Source: Nigerium massiliense (GTDB lineage: Bacteria > Actinomycetota > Actinomycetes > Propionibacteriales > Propionibacteriaceae). From it: a stretch of DNA of 64,000 nt. The translations under genes were made by a program, and so were the position numbers. Under the pieces are notes generated by a model. The model did not search any database. It was not told where the DNA came from and was given only the letters and a program-made list of their open reading frames with translations. Positions 54,970 through 64,000 of this stretch are shown here, in pieces (position 1 is the stretch's first letter; each line of letters starts with the position of its first letter). The stretch is taken from the NCBI RefSeq assembly GCF_000826085.1, contig NZ_CCYM01000003.1:868001-932000 (forward strand), given 5' to 3'.

Positions 54970-56619
54970 ATGCTGACCGAGGCGACGCTGGCCGCGATCC
55001 GATCCTGGCGCGAGGACGACCCCGACCCGGCCACGCAGACAGCGCTCGACCACCTGGTGGCCCAGGCCGCGCAGGGAGACGCCGACGCCGAGGCCGAGCT
55101 GGCGGACGCCTTCGCGGGGCCGCTGACGTTCGGCACCGCGGGGCTGCGCGCCGCGCTCGGCCCCGGGCCCGGGCGCATGAACCGGGTCGTCGTCGCGCAC
55201 GCCGCCGCCGGCCTGGCCCGCCACCTGATCGCCGCCGGCGCGCCGGACGCCCGCGTCCTCGTCGGCTACGACGCCCGCTACAACAGCGACGTGTTCGCCC
55301 GCGACACCGCGGAGATCCTCGCCGGGTACGGGCTTCGCCCCCTCCTCACCGAGACCCACGTCCCGACGCCGGTGGTCGCGTTCGGAATCGGGCACCTCCT
55401 GTGCGAGGCCGGCGTGGTCGTCACCGCGTCCCACAACCCGCCGCAGGACAACGGCTACAAGGTCTACGTGGGCGGCAGCCAGATCGTCCCGCCCACCGAC
55501 GCCGAGATCGCCGCGCAGATCGCGCAGGTCAGCGCCGAGCCGACCGCGGCGCTCCCCCGCTCGACCGACTACGAGACCGTCGGCGACGAGCTGCTCACCG
55601 CCTACGTCACGCGGGCCGCGTCGCTGATCGGCGCGGACGACCCGCGCGAGCTGACCTGGGTCTACACCCCGATGCACGGGGTCGGGGCCGCCGTCGTCAC
55701 CCGCGTCCTCGACAAGGCCGGCCTCCCCGCGCCGCACCTGGTCGCCGAGCAGGCCGAGCCCGATCCCGCGTTCCCCACCGTCTCCTTCCCGAACCCCGAG
55801 GAGCCGGGTGCCCTCGACCTGGCGCTGGCTCTGGCCCAGCAGCAGGACGCCGACCTGGCCGTCGCCAACGACCCCGACGCCGACCGCTGCGCGCTGGCGG
55901 CCCCGTTCGCGGACGGCTGGCGGATGCTCACCGGTGACGAGCTGGGCACCCTGCTGGCCGACGACGCCCTGCGCGCCGGACGGGCGGGCACGTACGCGTG
56001 CTCGGTGGTGTCCAGCACGCTGTTGGGGACGATGGCCGAGGCCCACGGCCAGCCGTTCGCGACCACGCTGACCGGCTTCAAGTGGATCGGCCGCGTCCCC
56101 GGCCTGACCTTCGGGTACGAGGAGGCGATCGGCTACTGCACCGACCCGCAGGCCGTCGCCGACAAGGACGGCATCTCCACGCTCGTGCGCATCCTCGGGC
56201 TGGCCGCCCGGCTGCGGGCCGAGGGAAGCACCGTCGCCCGTCGGCTCGACGAGATCGCGGGCCGCTACGGGCTGCACCTGACCTCGCAGCTGTCGTTCCG
56301 CGTGCGCGACCTGACGCTCATCTCCGGCGCGATGTCGCGGCTTCGCGAGACGCCGCCCACCCGGCTCGCCGGCGAGGGCGTCGCCGTCAGTGACCTGTCC
56401 GCCGGCTGGGGCGGTCTCCCGCCCACGGACGCGGTGCTGCTCGAGGGCGCCCGGGTGCGGGCCGTCGTCCGGCCGTCCGGTACCGAGCCGAAGCTGAAGT
56501 GCTACCTGCAGGTGCGGCTCTCCCCCGCCGAGTCCGCTGACCTTCCGGCCGCCCGCCGCCAAGCCGGCGATCTGATGGAGACCGTCCGGGCCGAGGTCGC
56601 CCAGGCGCTGGCCCTGTGA
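54970..56619 (+). CDS. pmmB: Phospho-sugar mutase (PmmB-like phosphomannomutase/phosphoglucomutase)
   Basis: A 549-residue alpha-D-phosphohexomutase. The phosphoserine loop is VVTASHNPPQDNGYKVY, the metal loop is NDPDADRCALAA, sugar binding is GYEEAIGYC and phosphate binding is RPSGTEPKLKCY. After purine-nucleoside phosphorylase it may act on ribose-1-phosphate; mannose/glucose phosphates are alternatives. It is the only mutase in the window that could feed ManC. Confidence 0.93.
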   Translation: MLTEATLAAIRSWREDDPDPATQTALDHLVAQAAQGDADAEAELADAFAGPLTFGTAGLRAALGPGPGRMNRVVVAHAAAGLARHLIAAGAPDARVLVGYDARYNSDVFARDTAEILAGYGLRPLLTETHVPTPVVAFGIGHLLCEAGVVVTASHNPPQDNGYKVYVGGSQIVPPTDAEIAAQIAQVSAEPTAALPRSTDYETVGDELLTAYVTRAASLIGADDPRELTWVYTPMHGVGAAVVTRVLDKAGLPAPHLVAEQAEPDPAFPTVSFPNPEEPGALDLALALAQQQDADLAVANDPDADRCALAAPFADGWRMLTGDELGTLLADDALRAGRAGTYACSVVSSTLLGTMAEAHGQPFATTLTGFKWIGRVPGLTFGYEEAIGYCTDPQAVADKDGISTLVRILGLAARLRAEGSTVARRLDEIAGRYGLHLTSQLSFRVRDLTLISGAMSRLRETPPTRLAGEGVAVSDLSAGWGGLPPTDAVLLEGARVRAVVRPSGTEPKLKCYLQVRLSPAESADLPAARRQAGDLMETVRAEVAQALAL

Positions 56620-57191
56620 CGCGCCTGGTGCTGTTGGCCGGGCCGTCCGGCAGCGGGAAGTCGCGGCTCGCGCGCCAGGTGGACGCGCTCGTCGTCCGGC
56701 TCGACGACTTCTACCGCGACCAAGACGTTCCGGGGTTGCCCCGGGTGCACGGCGTCATCGACTGGGACGACATCGCCACCTGGGACGCCGCCGGCGCGCT
56801 GGCCGCCCTTCGGGCGGTTCTGGACGACGGCGTCGCCGACGTCCCCGTCTACGACATCACCGCGAGTCGGCGCACGGGCACGCACCGGCTCGCGCTGGAC
56901 GGCCGCACCCTGGTGATCGCCGAGGGGATCTTCGCGATCGAGCTGCTCCCGCTCGCGCGGGCCGCTGGGTTGCCCGTCGAGGGGTACTACCTCGACCGGC
57001 CCCGCACCCTGGTCGCGGCGCTGCGGCTGCGCCGCGATCTACACCAGCACCGCAAGCCGGTGCGCGTCCTGCTGCGCCGGGGCGCGGCGCTGTGGCGCGC
57101 CCAGCCGGCGCTGTGGCGCCGGGCCATGGCGGCCGGCTTCGTCCCGGGCACCCTGCGCGCGATCGTCGCCCGGCTGCGCTCCGACACCTGA
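56616..57191 (+). CDS. Uridine kinase-like P-loop protein
   Basis: A 191-residue protein. Walker A is LLAGPSGSGKSRLARQ; VVRLDDFYRD and GVIDWDDIATWD match the uridine kinase/PRK family. DITASRRTG and VIAEGIFAIELLPL are further family features. The GTG overlaps the pmmB stop (GTGA), giving a nucleoside-salvage trio with punA and pmmB. The substrate is probably a nucleoside or related phosphoacceptor. Confidence 0.85.
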   Translation: MTRLVLLAGPSGSGKSRLARQVDALVVRLDDFYRDQDVPGLPRVHGVIDWDDIATWDAAGALAALRAVLDDGVADVPVYDITASRRTGTHRLALDGRTLVIAEGIFAIELLPLARAAGLPVEGYYLDRPRTLVAALRLRRDLHQHRKPVRVLLRRGAALWRAQPALWRRAMAAGFVPGTLRAIVARLRSDT

Positions 57192-57219
57192 CCGGCCGCC
57201 CGGTCCCCGCCGGACACGA

Positions 57220-57253
57220 CGAGGGGCCGGCGCCTTCCGGCACCGGCCCCTCG
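57220..57253. terminator. Bidirectional hairpin between the kinase gene and xfp
   Basis: A 15-bp stem with one mismatch and loop TTCC (left arm CGAGGGGCCGGCGCC), between convergent stops at 57191 and 57288. Confidence 0.72.
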
Positions 57254-57287
57254 CTCCCCCGCGACCGCGGGAGGGTTCAGTCGATCA

Positions 57288-59774
57288 TCACTCGTTGTCG
57301 CCGCCGGTGGTGGCGGTGGCCCCCACCTTGCCGACGGCGTCGCCGGCGTCCGGCCACACCCAGTCGGCGATCTCCGGCAGGTCGGTGCCCCACTGGTTCG
57401 CGTAGGCGCGCGCCTCGATGCGACGGTCCGCCATCTCCTGGCGGAGACCGGCGTAGCGCGACCGCAGGCTCGGGACGCGATCGATCACGTCCATCACCAG
57501 GTGGAAACGGTCGATGTCGTTGCGCATGCACATGTCGAACGGCGTCGTGGTCGAGCCCTTCTCCTTGAAGCCACGCACGTGCAGATTGGCGTGGTTCGTG
57601 CGGCGGTAGGTCAGCCGGTGCACCAGCCACGGGTAGCCGTGGAAGGCGAAGATCACCGGCTTGTCGGCCGTGAACACGGTGTCGAAGTCGTGGCTCGACA
57701 TGCCGTGCGGGTGCTCCTTCTCGTCCTGCAGGCGCATGAGGTCAACCACGTTGACCACGCGCACCTTCAGGTCGGGGATGCTCTTCTCGAGCAGCTCCGC
57801 CGCGGCCAGCGTCTCCAGCGTGGGGACGTCGCCGGCGCAGGCCAGCACGACATCCGGATCCTCGCCGGCGACCTCGCTGCCAGCCCAGTCCCAGATGCCG
57901 ATGCCGCGCGTGCAGTGCGCGATCGCCTCATCCATGCTCAGGAACACCGGCTCCGGCTGCTTGCCGGCGACGACCACGTTCACGTAGTTCTTCGACCGCA
58001 GGCAGTGGTCGAACGTCGACAGCAGCGTGTTGACGTCCGGCGGCAGGTAGACGCGGGTGACGCGCGGGGACTTGTTCAGCACCACGTCCAGGAAGCCCGG
58101 ATCCTGGTGGCTGAAGCCGTTGTGATCCTGGCGCCACACGTGCGAGCTGAGCAGGTAGTTCAGCGACGCGATCGGACGCCGCCAGCCGATGTCCTCGGTG
58201 GACTCGAGCCACTTGGCGTGCTGGTTGAACATCGAGTCGACGATGTGGATGAACGCCTCGTAGGAGCTCATCATGCCGTGGCGACCGGTGAGCAGGTAGC
58301 CCTCGAGCCAGCCCTGGCACTGGTGCTCGGACAGCATCTCCATGACCTGACCCTGCTGGTCGATGAAGCTGTCGTCGTCGTCCAGGAACTCCGCCATCCA
58401 CTGCTTCTCGGTGACCTCGTAGACGTCCTGAAGCCGGTTGGACGCCGTCTCGTCGGGGCCGAAGATGCGGAAGTTGTCCGGGTTCTGCTTCGCGATCTCG
58501 CGGAAGAACTTGCCCAGTACGCGCGTCGACTCGACCATCGGGCCGCCGTGGCCCTCGGTCTCGATGCCGAAGTCGCGGAAGTCGGGCATGAGCAGGTCGC
58601 GGAGCACCAGGCCACCGTTGGTGGACGGGTTCGCCGACATGCGCAGGTCGCCCTCCGGCTTCAGCGCGTCGAAGCGCGCCTCGAGCTTGCCCTCCTCGTC
58701 GAACAGCTCATCCGGCTTGTAGGACTTCAGCCAGTCCTCGAGCAGCTTGAGGTGCTCGTCGGTGTCGCGGGCGTTGGACAGCGGCACCTGGTGCGAGCGC
58801 CAGGACGCCTCGGCCTTCTTGCCGTCGACCGACGCGGGGCCCGTCCAGCCCTTGGGGTGACGGAAGACGATCATCGGCCAGATCGGCCGCTCGCAGTCCT
58901 TCGGATCGACGCCCTCGTTCGCCTTCTTGATGTCGGCGATCTTGTCGAGGGCCTCGTCGAGCACCTTCGCGAAGCGCTTGTGCACCTCGGCGTGGTCCTC
59001 GTCGGCGTCCACCTCGAAGAGCAGCGGCTCCCAGCCGTAGCCCTTCATCAGCGAGACCAGCTCTTCCTCGGGGATGCGCGCCAGGACGGTCGGGTTGGCG
59101 ATCTTGTACCCGTTGAGGTGCAGGATCGGCAGCACGACGCCGTCGGTGACGGGGTTGAGGAACTTGTTGCTGTGCCACGCGGTCGCCAGCGGGCCCGTCT
59201 CGGCCTCGCCGTCACCGACAACGGTGAAGGCGATCTGGTCGGGGTTGTTGAACATCGCGCCGAACGCGTGCGACAGCGAGTAGCCCAGCTCGCCACCCTC
59301 GTGGATGGAGCCGGGGGTCTCGGGCGCGACGTGCGACGGGATGCCGCCCGGGAACGAGAACTGCTTGAACAGCTTGCCCACGCCGGCCTCGTCGCGGGTG
59401 ATGTTGGGGTAGACCTCGGTGTAGGTGTCCTCGAGGTAGGTGTTCGCCACCAGACCGGGGCCGCCGTGGCCGGGGCCCGCGATGTAGATCGCGCGCAGCT
59501 CGCGCTCGATGATGGCGCGGTTGAAGTGCGCGTACAGGAAGTTCAAGCCCGGGGTGGTGCCCCAGTGGCCCAGCAGGCGGCGCTTCACATCGTCCTTGGT
59601 CAGGGGGCGCCGCAGCAGCGGGTTGTCCAGCAGGTAAATCTGCCCCACCGAGAGGTAGTTCGCGGCACGCCACCAGCCCTCGAGAAGGTCGACGGTCTCG
59701 TCCGTGATGGTCTCCGGTGCGTCGTCTGGGCGCCGGCGCCACGCTGACGCGGTCTGCGTCGTGTTGGTGGACAT
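57288..59774 (-). CDS. xfp: Phosphoketolase (xylulose-5-phosphate/fructose-6-phosphate)
   Basis: An 828-residue thiamine-diphosphate enzyme cutting ketose phosphates to acetyl phosphate. [68 protein letters not shown] and [16 protein letters not shown] are diagnostic. The ATG at 59774 follows GGAG closely; an in-frame ATG 17 codons upstream has no such signal. No acetate kinase gene is adjacent. It lies alone between two intergenic regions. Confidence 0.96.
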   Translation of the reverse strand: MSTNTTQTASAWRRRPDDAPETITDETVDLLEGWWRAANYLSVGQIYLLDNPLLRRPLTKDDVKRRLLGHWGTTPGLNFLYAHFNRAIIERELRAIYIAGPGHGGPGLVANTYLEDTYTEVYPNITRDEAGVGKLFKQFSFPGGIPSHVAPETPGSIHEGGELGYSLSHAFGAMFNNPDQIAFTVVGDGEAETGPLATAWHSNKFLNPVTDGVVLPILHLNGYKIANPTVLARIPEEELVSLMKGYGWEPLLFEVDADEDHAEVHKRFAKVLDEALDKIADIKKANEGVDPKDCERPIWPMIVFRHPKGWTGPASVDGKKAEASWRSHQVPLSNARDTDEHLKLLEDWLKSYKPDELFDEEGKLEARFDALKPEGDLRMSANPSTNGGLVLRDLLMPDFRDFGIETEGHGGPMVESTRVLGKFFREIAKQNPDNFRIFGPDETASNRLQDVYEVTEKQWMAEFLDDDDSFIDQQGQVMEMLSEHQCQGWLEGYLLTGRHGMMSSYEAFIHIVDSMFNQHAKWLESTEDIGWRRPIASLNYLLSSHVWRQDHNGFSHQDPGFLDVVLNKSPRVTRVYLPPDVNTLLSTFDHCLRSKNYVNVVVAGKQPEPVFLSMDEAIAHCTRGIGIWDWAGSEVAGEDPDVVLACAGDVPTLETLAAAELLEKSIPDLKVRVVNVVDLMRLQDEKEHPHGMSSHDFDTVFTADKPVIFAFHGYPWLVHRLTYRRTNHANLHVRGFKEKGSTTTPFDMCMRNDIDRFHLVMDVIDRVPSLRSRYAGLRQEMADRRIEARAYANQWGTDLPEIADWVWPDAGDAVGKVGATATTGGDNE

Positions 59775-59975
59775 CTCACTCCATTCGCAATTTGTCGTTG
59801 GTCCTGCCGTCGGCGGGGACGCCACAGGTGCGCGGCCTCCCTGCCGACGATCAAGTCATCCGTCATTCTTGCCCATCCACGCGGCCGAGGGCCACGGGTG
59901 GACAACGGTTGCCGCGCTTCGCCGCCGGAATGTCACCTGCTGGTCACCGCGGCGTCGGTTCGGGCGGCCGGCAGA

Positions 59976-61304
59976 TCAGTCGCGGCCTTCCTCGGTGGCC
60001 GGCGGGGTGGCCGAGGAGGACTCGCCCCCCGATGCAGGCTGGCCGGTCGGGGGCTCGGAGACCTCCTGCGTCTGCTGCGGCGCCGCGCTGGCCGTGGAGG
60101 CCGCCGCGGGCGCGGCTTCCGGATGGTCGGCGTCCTCCTCGAGCGGCGTCAGCTCGAGGGCGGCCTGCTCGGAAGCTCCGGCGGCCGCGGCGTCCAGCTG
60201 CGGCGCCTCGTCGCCGCGACGCCGGCCGCGCAGCGAGCTGGACCCGGCGTTCTCGATGCGCTGCGCCTCGGCGATCGCCTGCTCGACCGAGCGCTGCGAG
60301 TCTTTGGCGTCGCTGTCCTTCTGCTGCTCGATCTCGGCGAAGACGTCCACCTTCTCCGGGGCGGTGAACTGGCTCGGATCGGTCGCGTTGAACTGCTTGG
60401 CCAGGCTCCCGACGGTCGTCCCGAGGCCCTTGAGGGCGTCGTTCAGTTCGGAGGGCACGATCCAGACCTTGTTGGAGTCGCCCTTGGCCAGCTCCGGCAG
60501 CATCTGCAGGTATTGGTACGACAGCAGTGCCTGATCGGGCTGTCCCGCGTGGATCGCGTTGAACACGGTGGTGATGGCCTGCGCCTCGCCCTCGGCCCTC
60601 AGCATGGACGCCTGCCGGTCCGCCTGCGCCCGCAGCACCGCAGACTCCCGCTCGCCCTGGGCGCGCAGGATCGAGCTCTCCCGGTCGCCGGACGCGCTGA
60701 GGATCTGGCTCTGCCGCTGACCCTCCGCCAGGAGGATGGAGGCGCGCTTGTCGCGCTCGGCGCGGGCGCCCTTCTCCATCGCGTCGCGGATCGTGGCCGG
60801 CGGCTCGACCGACCGCAGCTCCACGCGATTGACCTTGATGCCCCACTTGCCGGTCGCGTCGTCGAGCACCGCGCGCAGCTTCTGGTTGATCTCCTCGCGG
60901 CTCGTCAGCGTCTGCTCCAGGTCCATGCCGCCGATGATGTTGCGCAGCGTGGTCTGGGTGAGCTGCTCGATCGCCTGGATGTAGTTCTGCGCCTCGTACG
61001 CCGCGCGCACCGGGTCGACGACCTGGAAGTAGATGACGGAGTCGATGCTCACCATCAGGTTGTCCTCGGTGATCACGCCCTGCGGCGGGAACGGGACGAC
61101 GGTCTCCCGGGTGTCGATGTTGTGCGCCACCCGGTCGACGATGGGGACGATCAGGTGCAGGCCGGGATCGAGCGTCTTGTGGAACCGGCCGACACGCTCG
61201 ACGACGCCGATGCGCATCTGGCGGATCACCCGGACCGACGAGACCAGCGCGACGACGGCGACCACGACGACGATGATGATCAAGATGAGCGAGACGAAGG
61301 GCAT
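59976..61304 (-). CDS. SPFH/band-7 membrane scaffold protein
   Basis: A 442-residue protein. Residues about 4-25 are a membrane helix (LILIIIVVVVAVVALV). The band-7 domain follows (RFHKTLDPGLHLIVPIVDRV, DLEQTLTSREEINQKLRAVL), then a long coiled-coil segment of EAxAxR-type repeats (about 180-245). The last 110 residues are Ala/Pro/Ser/Thr/Glu-rich and disordered-looking. It forms a pair with the NfeD-like protein upstream; such pairs organise membrane microdomains. ATG after AGGAGG. Confidence 0.92.
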   Translation of the reverse strand: MPFVSLILIIIVVVVAVVALVSSVRVIRQMRIGVVERVGRFHKTLDPGLHLIVPIVDRVAHNIDTRETVVPFPPQGVITEDNLMVSIDSVIYFQVVDPVRAAYEAQNYIQAIEQLTQTTLRNIIGGMDLEQTLTSREEINQKLRAVLDDATGKWGIKVNRVELRSVEPPATIRDAMEKGARAERDKRASILLAEGQRQSQILSASGDRESSILRAQGERESAVLRAQADRQASMLRAEGEAQAITTVFNAIHAGQPDQALLSYQYLQMLPELAKGDSNKVWIVPSELNDALKGLGTTVGSLAKQFNATDPSQFTAPEKVDVFAEIEQQKDSDAKDSQRSVEQAIAEAQRIENAGSSSLRGRRRGDEAPQLDAAAAGASEQAALELTPLEEDADHPEAAPAAASTASAAPQQTQEVSEPPTGQPASGGESSSATPPATEEGRD

Positions 61305-61363
61305 GGGGACCTCCTGTGGGGCTTTGTCTCACCCTACAGCCCACCCTTGAGGCGGGCGGGGCA

Positions 61364-61840
61364 TCAGGACGGGCTGCCGCCCGTCAGCGGCCGGTGGCGC
61401 GGGTAGACGACCGCCGTGACGCCGTCGACCTCGAAGACCTCGATGACGACGCCCGGCTCGATGTCCTCGCCGTCGTAGCTGCGCGCGCTCCACGCCTCGC
61501 CGTTCACCTTGATCTCGCCGCCGGACGCCGTGACCTGCCGGGTCACGGTCCCTTCGCTACCCACCATCTTGTCGACGGAGCTGCGGTAACCCGGGGAGAG
61601 CTGGAACCGGCGACGCAGCATCGGCCGCACCAGGAAGAGCGTGATGAACGCCACGGCCACCGCGACGAGCACCTGCGCCCACAGCACGCCGGGCAGGACG
61701 ATCGCCACGACGCCGCCGGCGAGGGCGCCGGAGGCGAGCATCAGCAGCGTCAGGTCGAGGGTGAGCATCTCGGCGGCGGCCAGCACCCCGGCGAGGGCGA
61801 ACCAGATCGCCCACCAGTTCTCCTGCCACCACTGCGGCAT
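61364..61840 (-). CDS. NfeD-like membrane protein with OB-fold domain
   Basis: A 158-residue protein with three membrane helices (WAIWFALAGVLAAAEML, LLMLASGALAGGVVAIVL, AQVLVAVAVAFITLFLV). A C-terminal OB-fold follows: MVGSEGTVTRQVTASGGEIK, VNGEAWSARS and VIEVFEVDGVTAVV. It is the usual partner of SPFH proteins; the two genes are 59 bp apart on the same strand. Confidence 0.9.
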   Translation of the reverse strand: MPQWWQENWWAIWFALAGVLAAAEMLTLDLTLLMLASGALAGGVVAIVLPGVLWAQVLVAVAVAFITLFLVRPMLRRRFQLSPGYRSSVDKMVGSEGTVTRQVTASGGEIKVNGEAWSARSYDGEDIEPGVVIEVFEVDGVTAVVYPRHRPLTGGSPS

Positions 61841-61872
61841 GTCGTCCTCCCCGGCGGTTGGTGCGCGACCGC

Positions 61873-62658
61873 TCAGGTCAGCGCGCGGGCACTCCAGCGG
61901 CCGTCGGACTCGGTGAGTTCCAACGGCAGATCGAACGTCTCGCTCAGTTTCTCGGCGGTCAAGACGTCCGCGATGTCGCCGGCCGAGACGATCCGGCCGT
62001 CCTTGAGCAGCAGCGCGTGCGTCATGCCCGCCGGGATCTCCTCCAGGTGGTGCGTGACGAGCACCATGGCAGGCGCCTCCTCGTCGGCCGCGATGCCGCC
62101 CAGCGTGGCGACGAGCCGCTCGCGTCCGGCCAGGTCGAGCCCGGCCGCGGGCTCGTCCATCAGCAGCAGCTCGGGGTCGGTCATCAGCGCGCGGGCGATC
62201 TGCACCCGCTTGCGCTCGCCCTCGCTCAGCGTGCCGAAGGTGCGCTTGCTCAGGTGGGCGATGTCGAGCTGCTTCATCAGCTGCCCGGCGCGGGCCAGAT
62301 CCATGGCGTCGTAGCGCTCGTTCCAGCGGCCGACGACGGCGTAGGCGGCCGACACCACGACGTTGCCGACGGCCTCGCCCCGCGGGATGCGATCGGCCAG
62401 CGCCGCCGAGGCGACGCCGATGCGCGGACGCAACTCGAAGACGTCCACGGCGCCCAGGTACTCCCCCAGCAGCTGCACGAAGCCTCGGGTGGGGTGCAGG
62501 GAGGCGCTCAGCAGCTGCAGCAGCGTCGTCTTGCCGGCGCCGTTCGGACCGATGATGACCCAGCGGTCACCCTCGTTCACCCGCCAGTCGATGTCGTCGA
62601 GAAGGGTGGCACCGCCACGGACGACGGACACCCCGGCCAGCTCAGCGACAGATTGCAT
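61873..62658 (-). CDS. ABC transporter ATP-binding protein
   Basis: A 261-residue ATPase. Walker A is IIGPNGAGKTTLLQLL, the signature is LSEGERKRVQIARAL, Walker B is LLLMDEPAAGLDL and the H-loop is VLVTHHLEEIP. No permease gene is adjacent, so its partner and substrate are unknown; soluble ModF/YlmA-like ATPases look similar. I start at the ATG at 62658, 7 nt after TAGATT; an upstream in-frame ATG at 62667 overlaps the hexamer. Confidence 0.9.
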   Translation of the reverse strand: MQSVAELAGVSVVRGGATLLDDIDWRVNEGDRWVIIGPNGAGKTTLLQLLSASLHPTRGFVQLLGEYLGAVDVFELRPRIGVASAALADRIPRGEAVGNVVVSAAYAVVGRWNERYDAMDLARAGQLMKQLDIAHLSKRTFGTLSEGERKRVQIARALMTDPELLLMDEPAAGLDLAGRERLVATLGGIAADEEAPAMVLVTHHLEEIPAGMTHALLLKDGRIVSAGDIADVLTAEKLSETFDLPLELTESDGRWSARALT

Positions 62659-62665
62659 GGGGCTC

Positions 62666-62671
62666 AATCTA
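62666..62671 (-). promoter_or_regulatory. Leaderless -10 hexamer for the ABC ATPase gene
   Basis: TAGATT, 7 nt before the ATG at 62658. Confidence 0.58.
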
Positions 62672-62713
62672 CCCGCCGCTCCCCTCGCGCGTGCGGACGC
62701 CGCACGGGGCTGG

Positions 62714-63487
62714 TCAGGCTCCCGTGGAGTGGAGGCCGCCGTCCACGTGGATCATCTCGCCCGTGGTGGAGGCGAACCAGTCCGACAGCAGCGCCACGAC
62801 CGCCTTGGCCGCCGGGGTGGTGTCGGTGGCGTCCCAGCCCAGCGGAGCGCGCTCGGCCCAGATGTCGTTGAACGAGGACGACCCCGGGATCGCCTTCTTG
62901 GCGATGGTGTCCAGCGGGCCGGCCGAGACGATGTTCGACCGGATGCCCTGCTCGCCGACGTAGCGGGCCAGGTAGCGCGAGGCGCTCTCCAGGGCCGCCT
63001 TCGACACGCCCATCCAGTCATACGACGGCCACGAGATGCGCGCATCGAACGTCATGCCGACGACCGAGCCGCCCTCGCCCATCAGCGGCAGGCAGGCGCG
63101 GGTCAGGCTGACCAGCGAGTACGCGGAGATCTGCAGCGACGTGCCGACGTCGCCCCACTCGGTCGACAGGAACGCGCCGCCGAGCGCCGTCTCGGGGTTG
63201 GCGAAGGCGATCGAGTGGACGAGGCCGTCCAGGTGGTCGAAGCCCTGCTCCCGCAGCGCATCGGCGAGCCCGGCGAGGTGCTCCTCGCTGGTGACGTCCA
63301 ACTCGAGGACCGCGGGCTCCGGGTCGAGCTTCTTCGCGATGCGCCTGGTCAGCGACAGCGCGCGCCCGAAGTTGGAGATGACGACGCTCGCGCCCTCGGC
63401 CTGCGCGATCTCCGCCACCTTGTAGGCGATGGAGTTGGTCATCGTCACGCCGGTGACCAGGACGTTCTTGCCTTCGAGGATTCCCAC
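62714..63487 (-). CDS. fabI: Enoyl-[acyl-carrier-protein] reductase (NADH), FabI/InhA type
   Basis: A 257-residue short-chain reductase for the last step of fatty-acid elongation. VTGVTMTNSIAYKVAEIAQ binds NADH, and the catalytic residues are Tyr156 and Lys163 in YDWMGVSKAALESASR, with Phe147 placed as InhA Phe149. SAGPLDTIAKKAIPG is the substrate loop. GTG start at 63487 after AAGGGAAG. It follows fabG by 36 bp. Relatives are the targets of triclosan and isoniazid. Confidence 0.95.
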   Translation of the reverse strand: MGILEGKNVLVTGVTMTNSIAYKVAEIAQAEGASVVISNFGRALSLTRRIAKKLDPEPAVLELDVTSEEHLAGLADALREQGFDHLDGLVHSIAFANPETALGGAFLSTEWGDVGTSLQISAYSLVSLTRACLPLMGEGGSVVGMTFDARISWPSYDWMGVSKAALESASRYLARYVGEQGIRSNIVSAGPLDTIAKKAIPGSSSFNDIWAERAPLGWDATDTTPAAKAVVALLSDWFASTTGEMIHVDGGLHSTGA

Positions 63488-63523
63488 GGTGCTTCCCTTC
63501 TCGCTGGAACTACGGTTCTCGGT

Positions 63524-64000
63524 TCAGTGCCCCATGCCGAGGCCACCGTCGACCGGGACGACCGCGCCGCTGATGTAGCGGGCCTGGTCGGAGGCGAGGA
63601 AGGCGACCGCGGCGGCCACGTCGTCGGTGGACCCGAGCCGTCCGGCCGGGATCTGGGCGAGGTACTCGGCGCGGCGCTCCTCGGGGAGGACGGCCGTCAT
63701 CTCGGTCTCGATGAAGCCGGGCGCGACGACGTTCGCGGTGATGCCCTTCCTGCCGACCTCGCGCGTCAGCGCGCGGGCCATGCCGATGAGGCCGGTCTTG
63801 GTGGCGGCGTAGTTCACCTGGCCGGGCGTACCGTGCAGGCCGACGACCGAGCCGATGAAGACGAGACGTCCGCCCTTCGCGCGCAGCATCGAGCGGGTGG
63901 CGCGCTTGGCGACGTGGAAGGCGCCCTTGAGGTTGACGTCGACGACGGCGTCCCAGTCGTCGTCGGACATCCGCAGGATGAGGGTGTCGCGCGTGATGCC
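63524..64000 (-). CDS. fabG: 3-oxoacyl-[acyl-carrier-protein] reductase, C-terminal part (5' end outside window)
   Basis: The frame is open to the window edge (GITRDTLILRMSDDDWDAVVDVN), so the N-terminal NADPH-binding part lies outside. The visible 158 residues contain the Ser (VFIGSVVGLHG), Tyr and Lys (NYAATKTGLIGMARAL) of the catalytic set and VAPGFIETEM. It supplies the reduction step before dehydration in the same pathway as FabI, which follows in the same operon. Confidence 0.95.
   Translation of the reverse strand, partial: GITRDTLILRMSDDDWDAVVDVNLKGAFHVAKRATRSMLRAKGGRLVFIGSVVGLHGTPGQVNYAATKTGLIGMARALTREVGRKGITANVVAPGFIETEMTAVLPEERRAEYLAQIPAGRLGSTDDVAAAVAFLASDQARYISGAVVPVDGGLGMGH

Noticed and set aside
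52582..56562. A very long open frame opposite punA-pmmB
   Set aside because: It reads antisense to punA and pmmB and out of frame through lpdA; no domain is visible outside known genes.
59775..59975. The 201-bp gap between xfp and the SPFH gene as a possible small RNA or gene
   Set aside because: No ORF with motifs, no hairpin with T-run and no tRNA-like fold is visible; it probably holds only the xfp promoter.

Overview
ORGANISM. The window is very GC-rich, with third codon positions almost all G or C, and it carries actinobacterial markers: WhiB, DUF3039, DUF3499, an AccE-type epsilon subunit, TIGR03089, mycobacterial-type LpdA and many leaderless promoters. An anaerobic GlpABC dehydrogenase, GlpK, phosphoketolase and FeoABC next to acyl-CoA carboxylase genes suggest a facultative or anaerobic member of the Propionibacteriaceae or a relative. 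That placement is inference. I see no rRNA, tRNA, CRISPR array, prophage or insertion sequence. No intergenic gap exceeds 300 bp; the longest is 17815-18077.

LAYOUT. 1-4830: 3' part of helicase hrpB, a dinB whose 3' end is frameshifted by an exact 65-bp tandem duplication, and a divergent pair (enoyl-reductase-like / CDP-alcohol phosphatidyltransferase). 4800-7480 (-): coupled rph-rdgB-thyA-folA. 7573-9990 (-): a broken GH3 gene behind murI. 10036-12533 (-): feoABC behind a DtxR/IdeR-like box. 12573-19650: glpABC (-), a SorC-type regulator (-) and glpK (+). 19683-22468: DUF2017-clpS (-) divergent from pncB-pncA (+). 22488-27902: hydrolase, malQ, MarR, MFS and DUF3039. 27964-29110: SixA and a YgjV-like/GNAT-like protein.

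29112-40269 resembles the mycobacterial sahH-to-manB neighbourhood: ahcY, TobH-like SIS protein, Trm112-like protein, DUF3499, degenerate zincin, DUF5719, giant glycosyltransferase, whiB, a membrane protein, manC and TIGR03089. 40273-46524: glycosyltransferase, beta-lactamase-fold lipoprotein, purE/purK, S51 peptidase, GtrA, hydrolase, DinB-fold protein. 46556-52649: birA divergent from accD-accE-maf, then ubiA-like and accA (biotin-dependent carboxylase set). 52710-57191: lpdA divergent from punA-pmmB-kinase. 57288-64000: xfp, SPFH and NfeD proteins, ABC ATPase, fabI and partial fabG.

HOW IT FITS. BirA, AccA, AccD and AccE form one acyl-CoA carboxylase module, and the fatty acid genes fabI/fabG close the window. 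Glycerol is phosphorylated by GlpK and oxidised by GlpABC, probably under SorC control. ManC and the large glycosyltransferase are envelope genes, and the UbiA-type prenyltransferase may be one. Pnc genes, Rph/RdgB/ThyA/FolA, PurEK and PunA cover nucleotide and NAD metabolism. Many genes have a TANNNT hexamer ending 6-8 nt before the start codon, the hallmark of leaderless mRNAs; I used it to choose starts. I found no convincing undescribed multi-gene system. The most notable signals are the dinB duplication, the dense leaderless and back-to-back promoters, the decayed GH3 gene and several enzymes lacking canonical catalytic residues.
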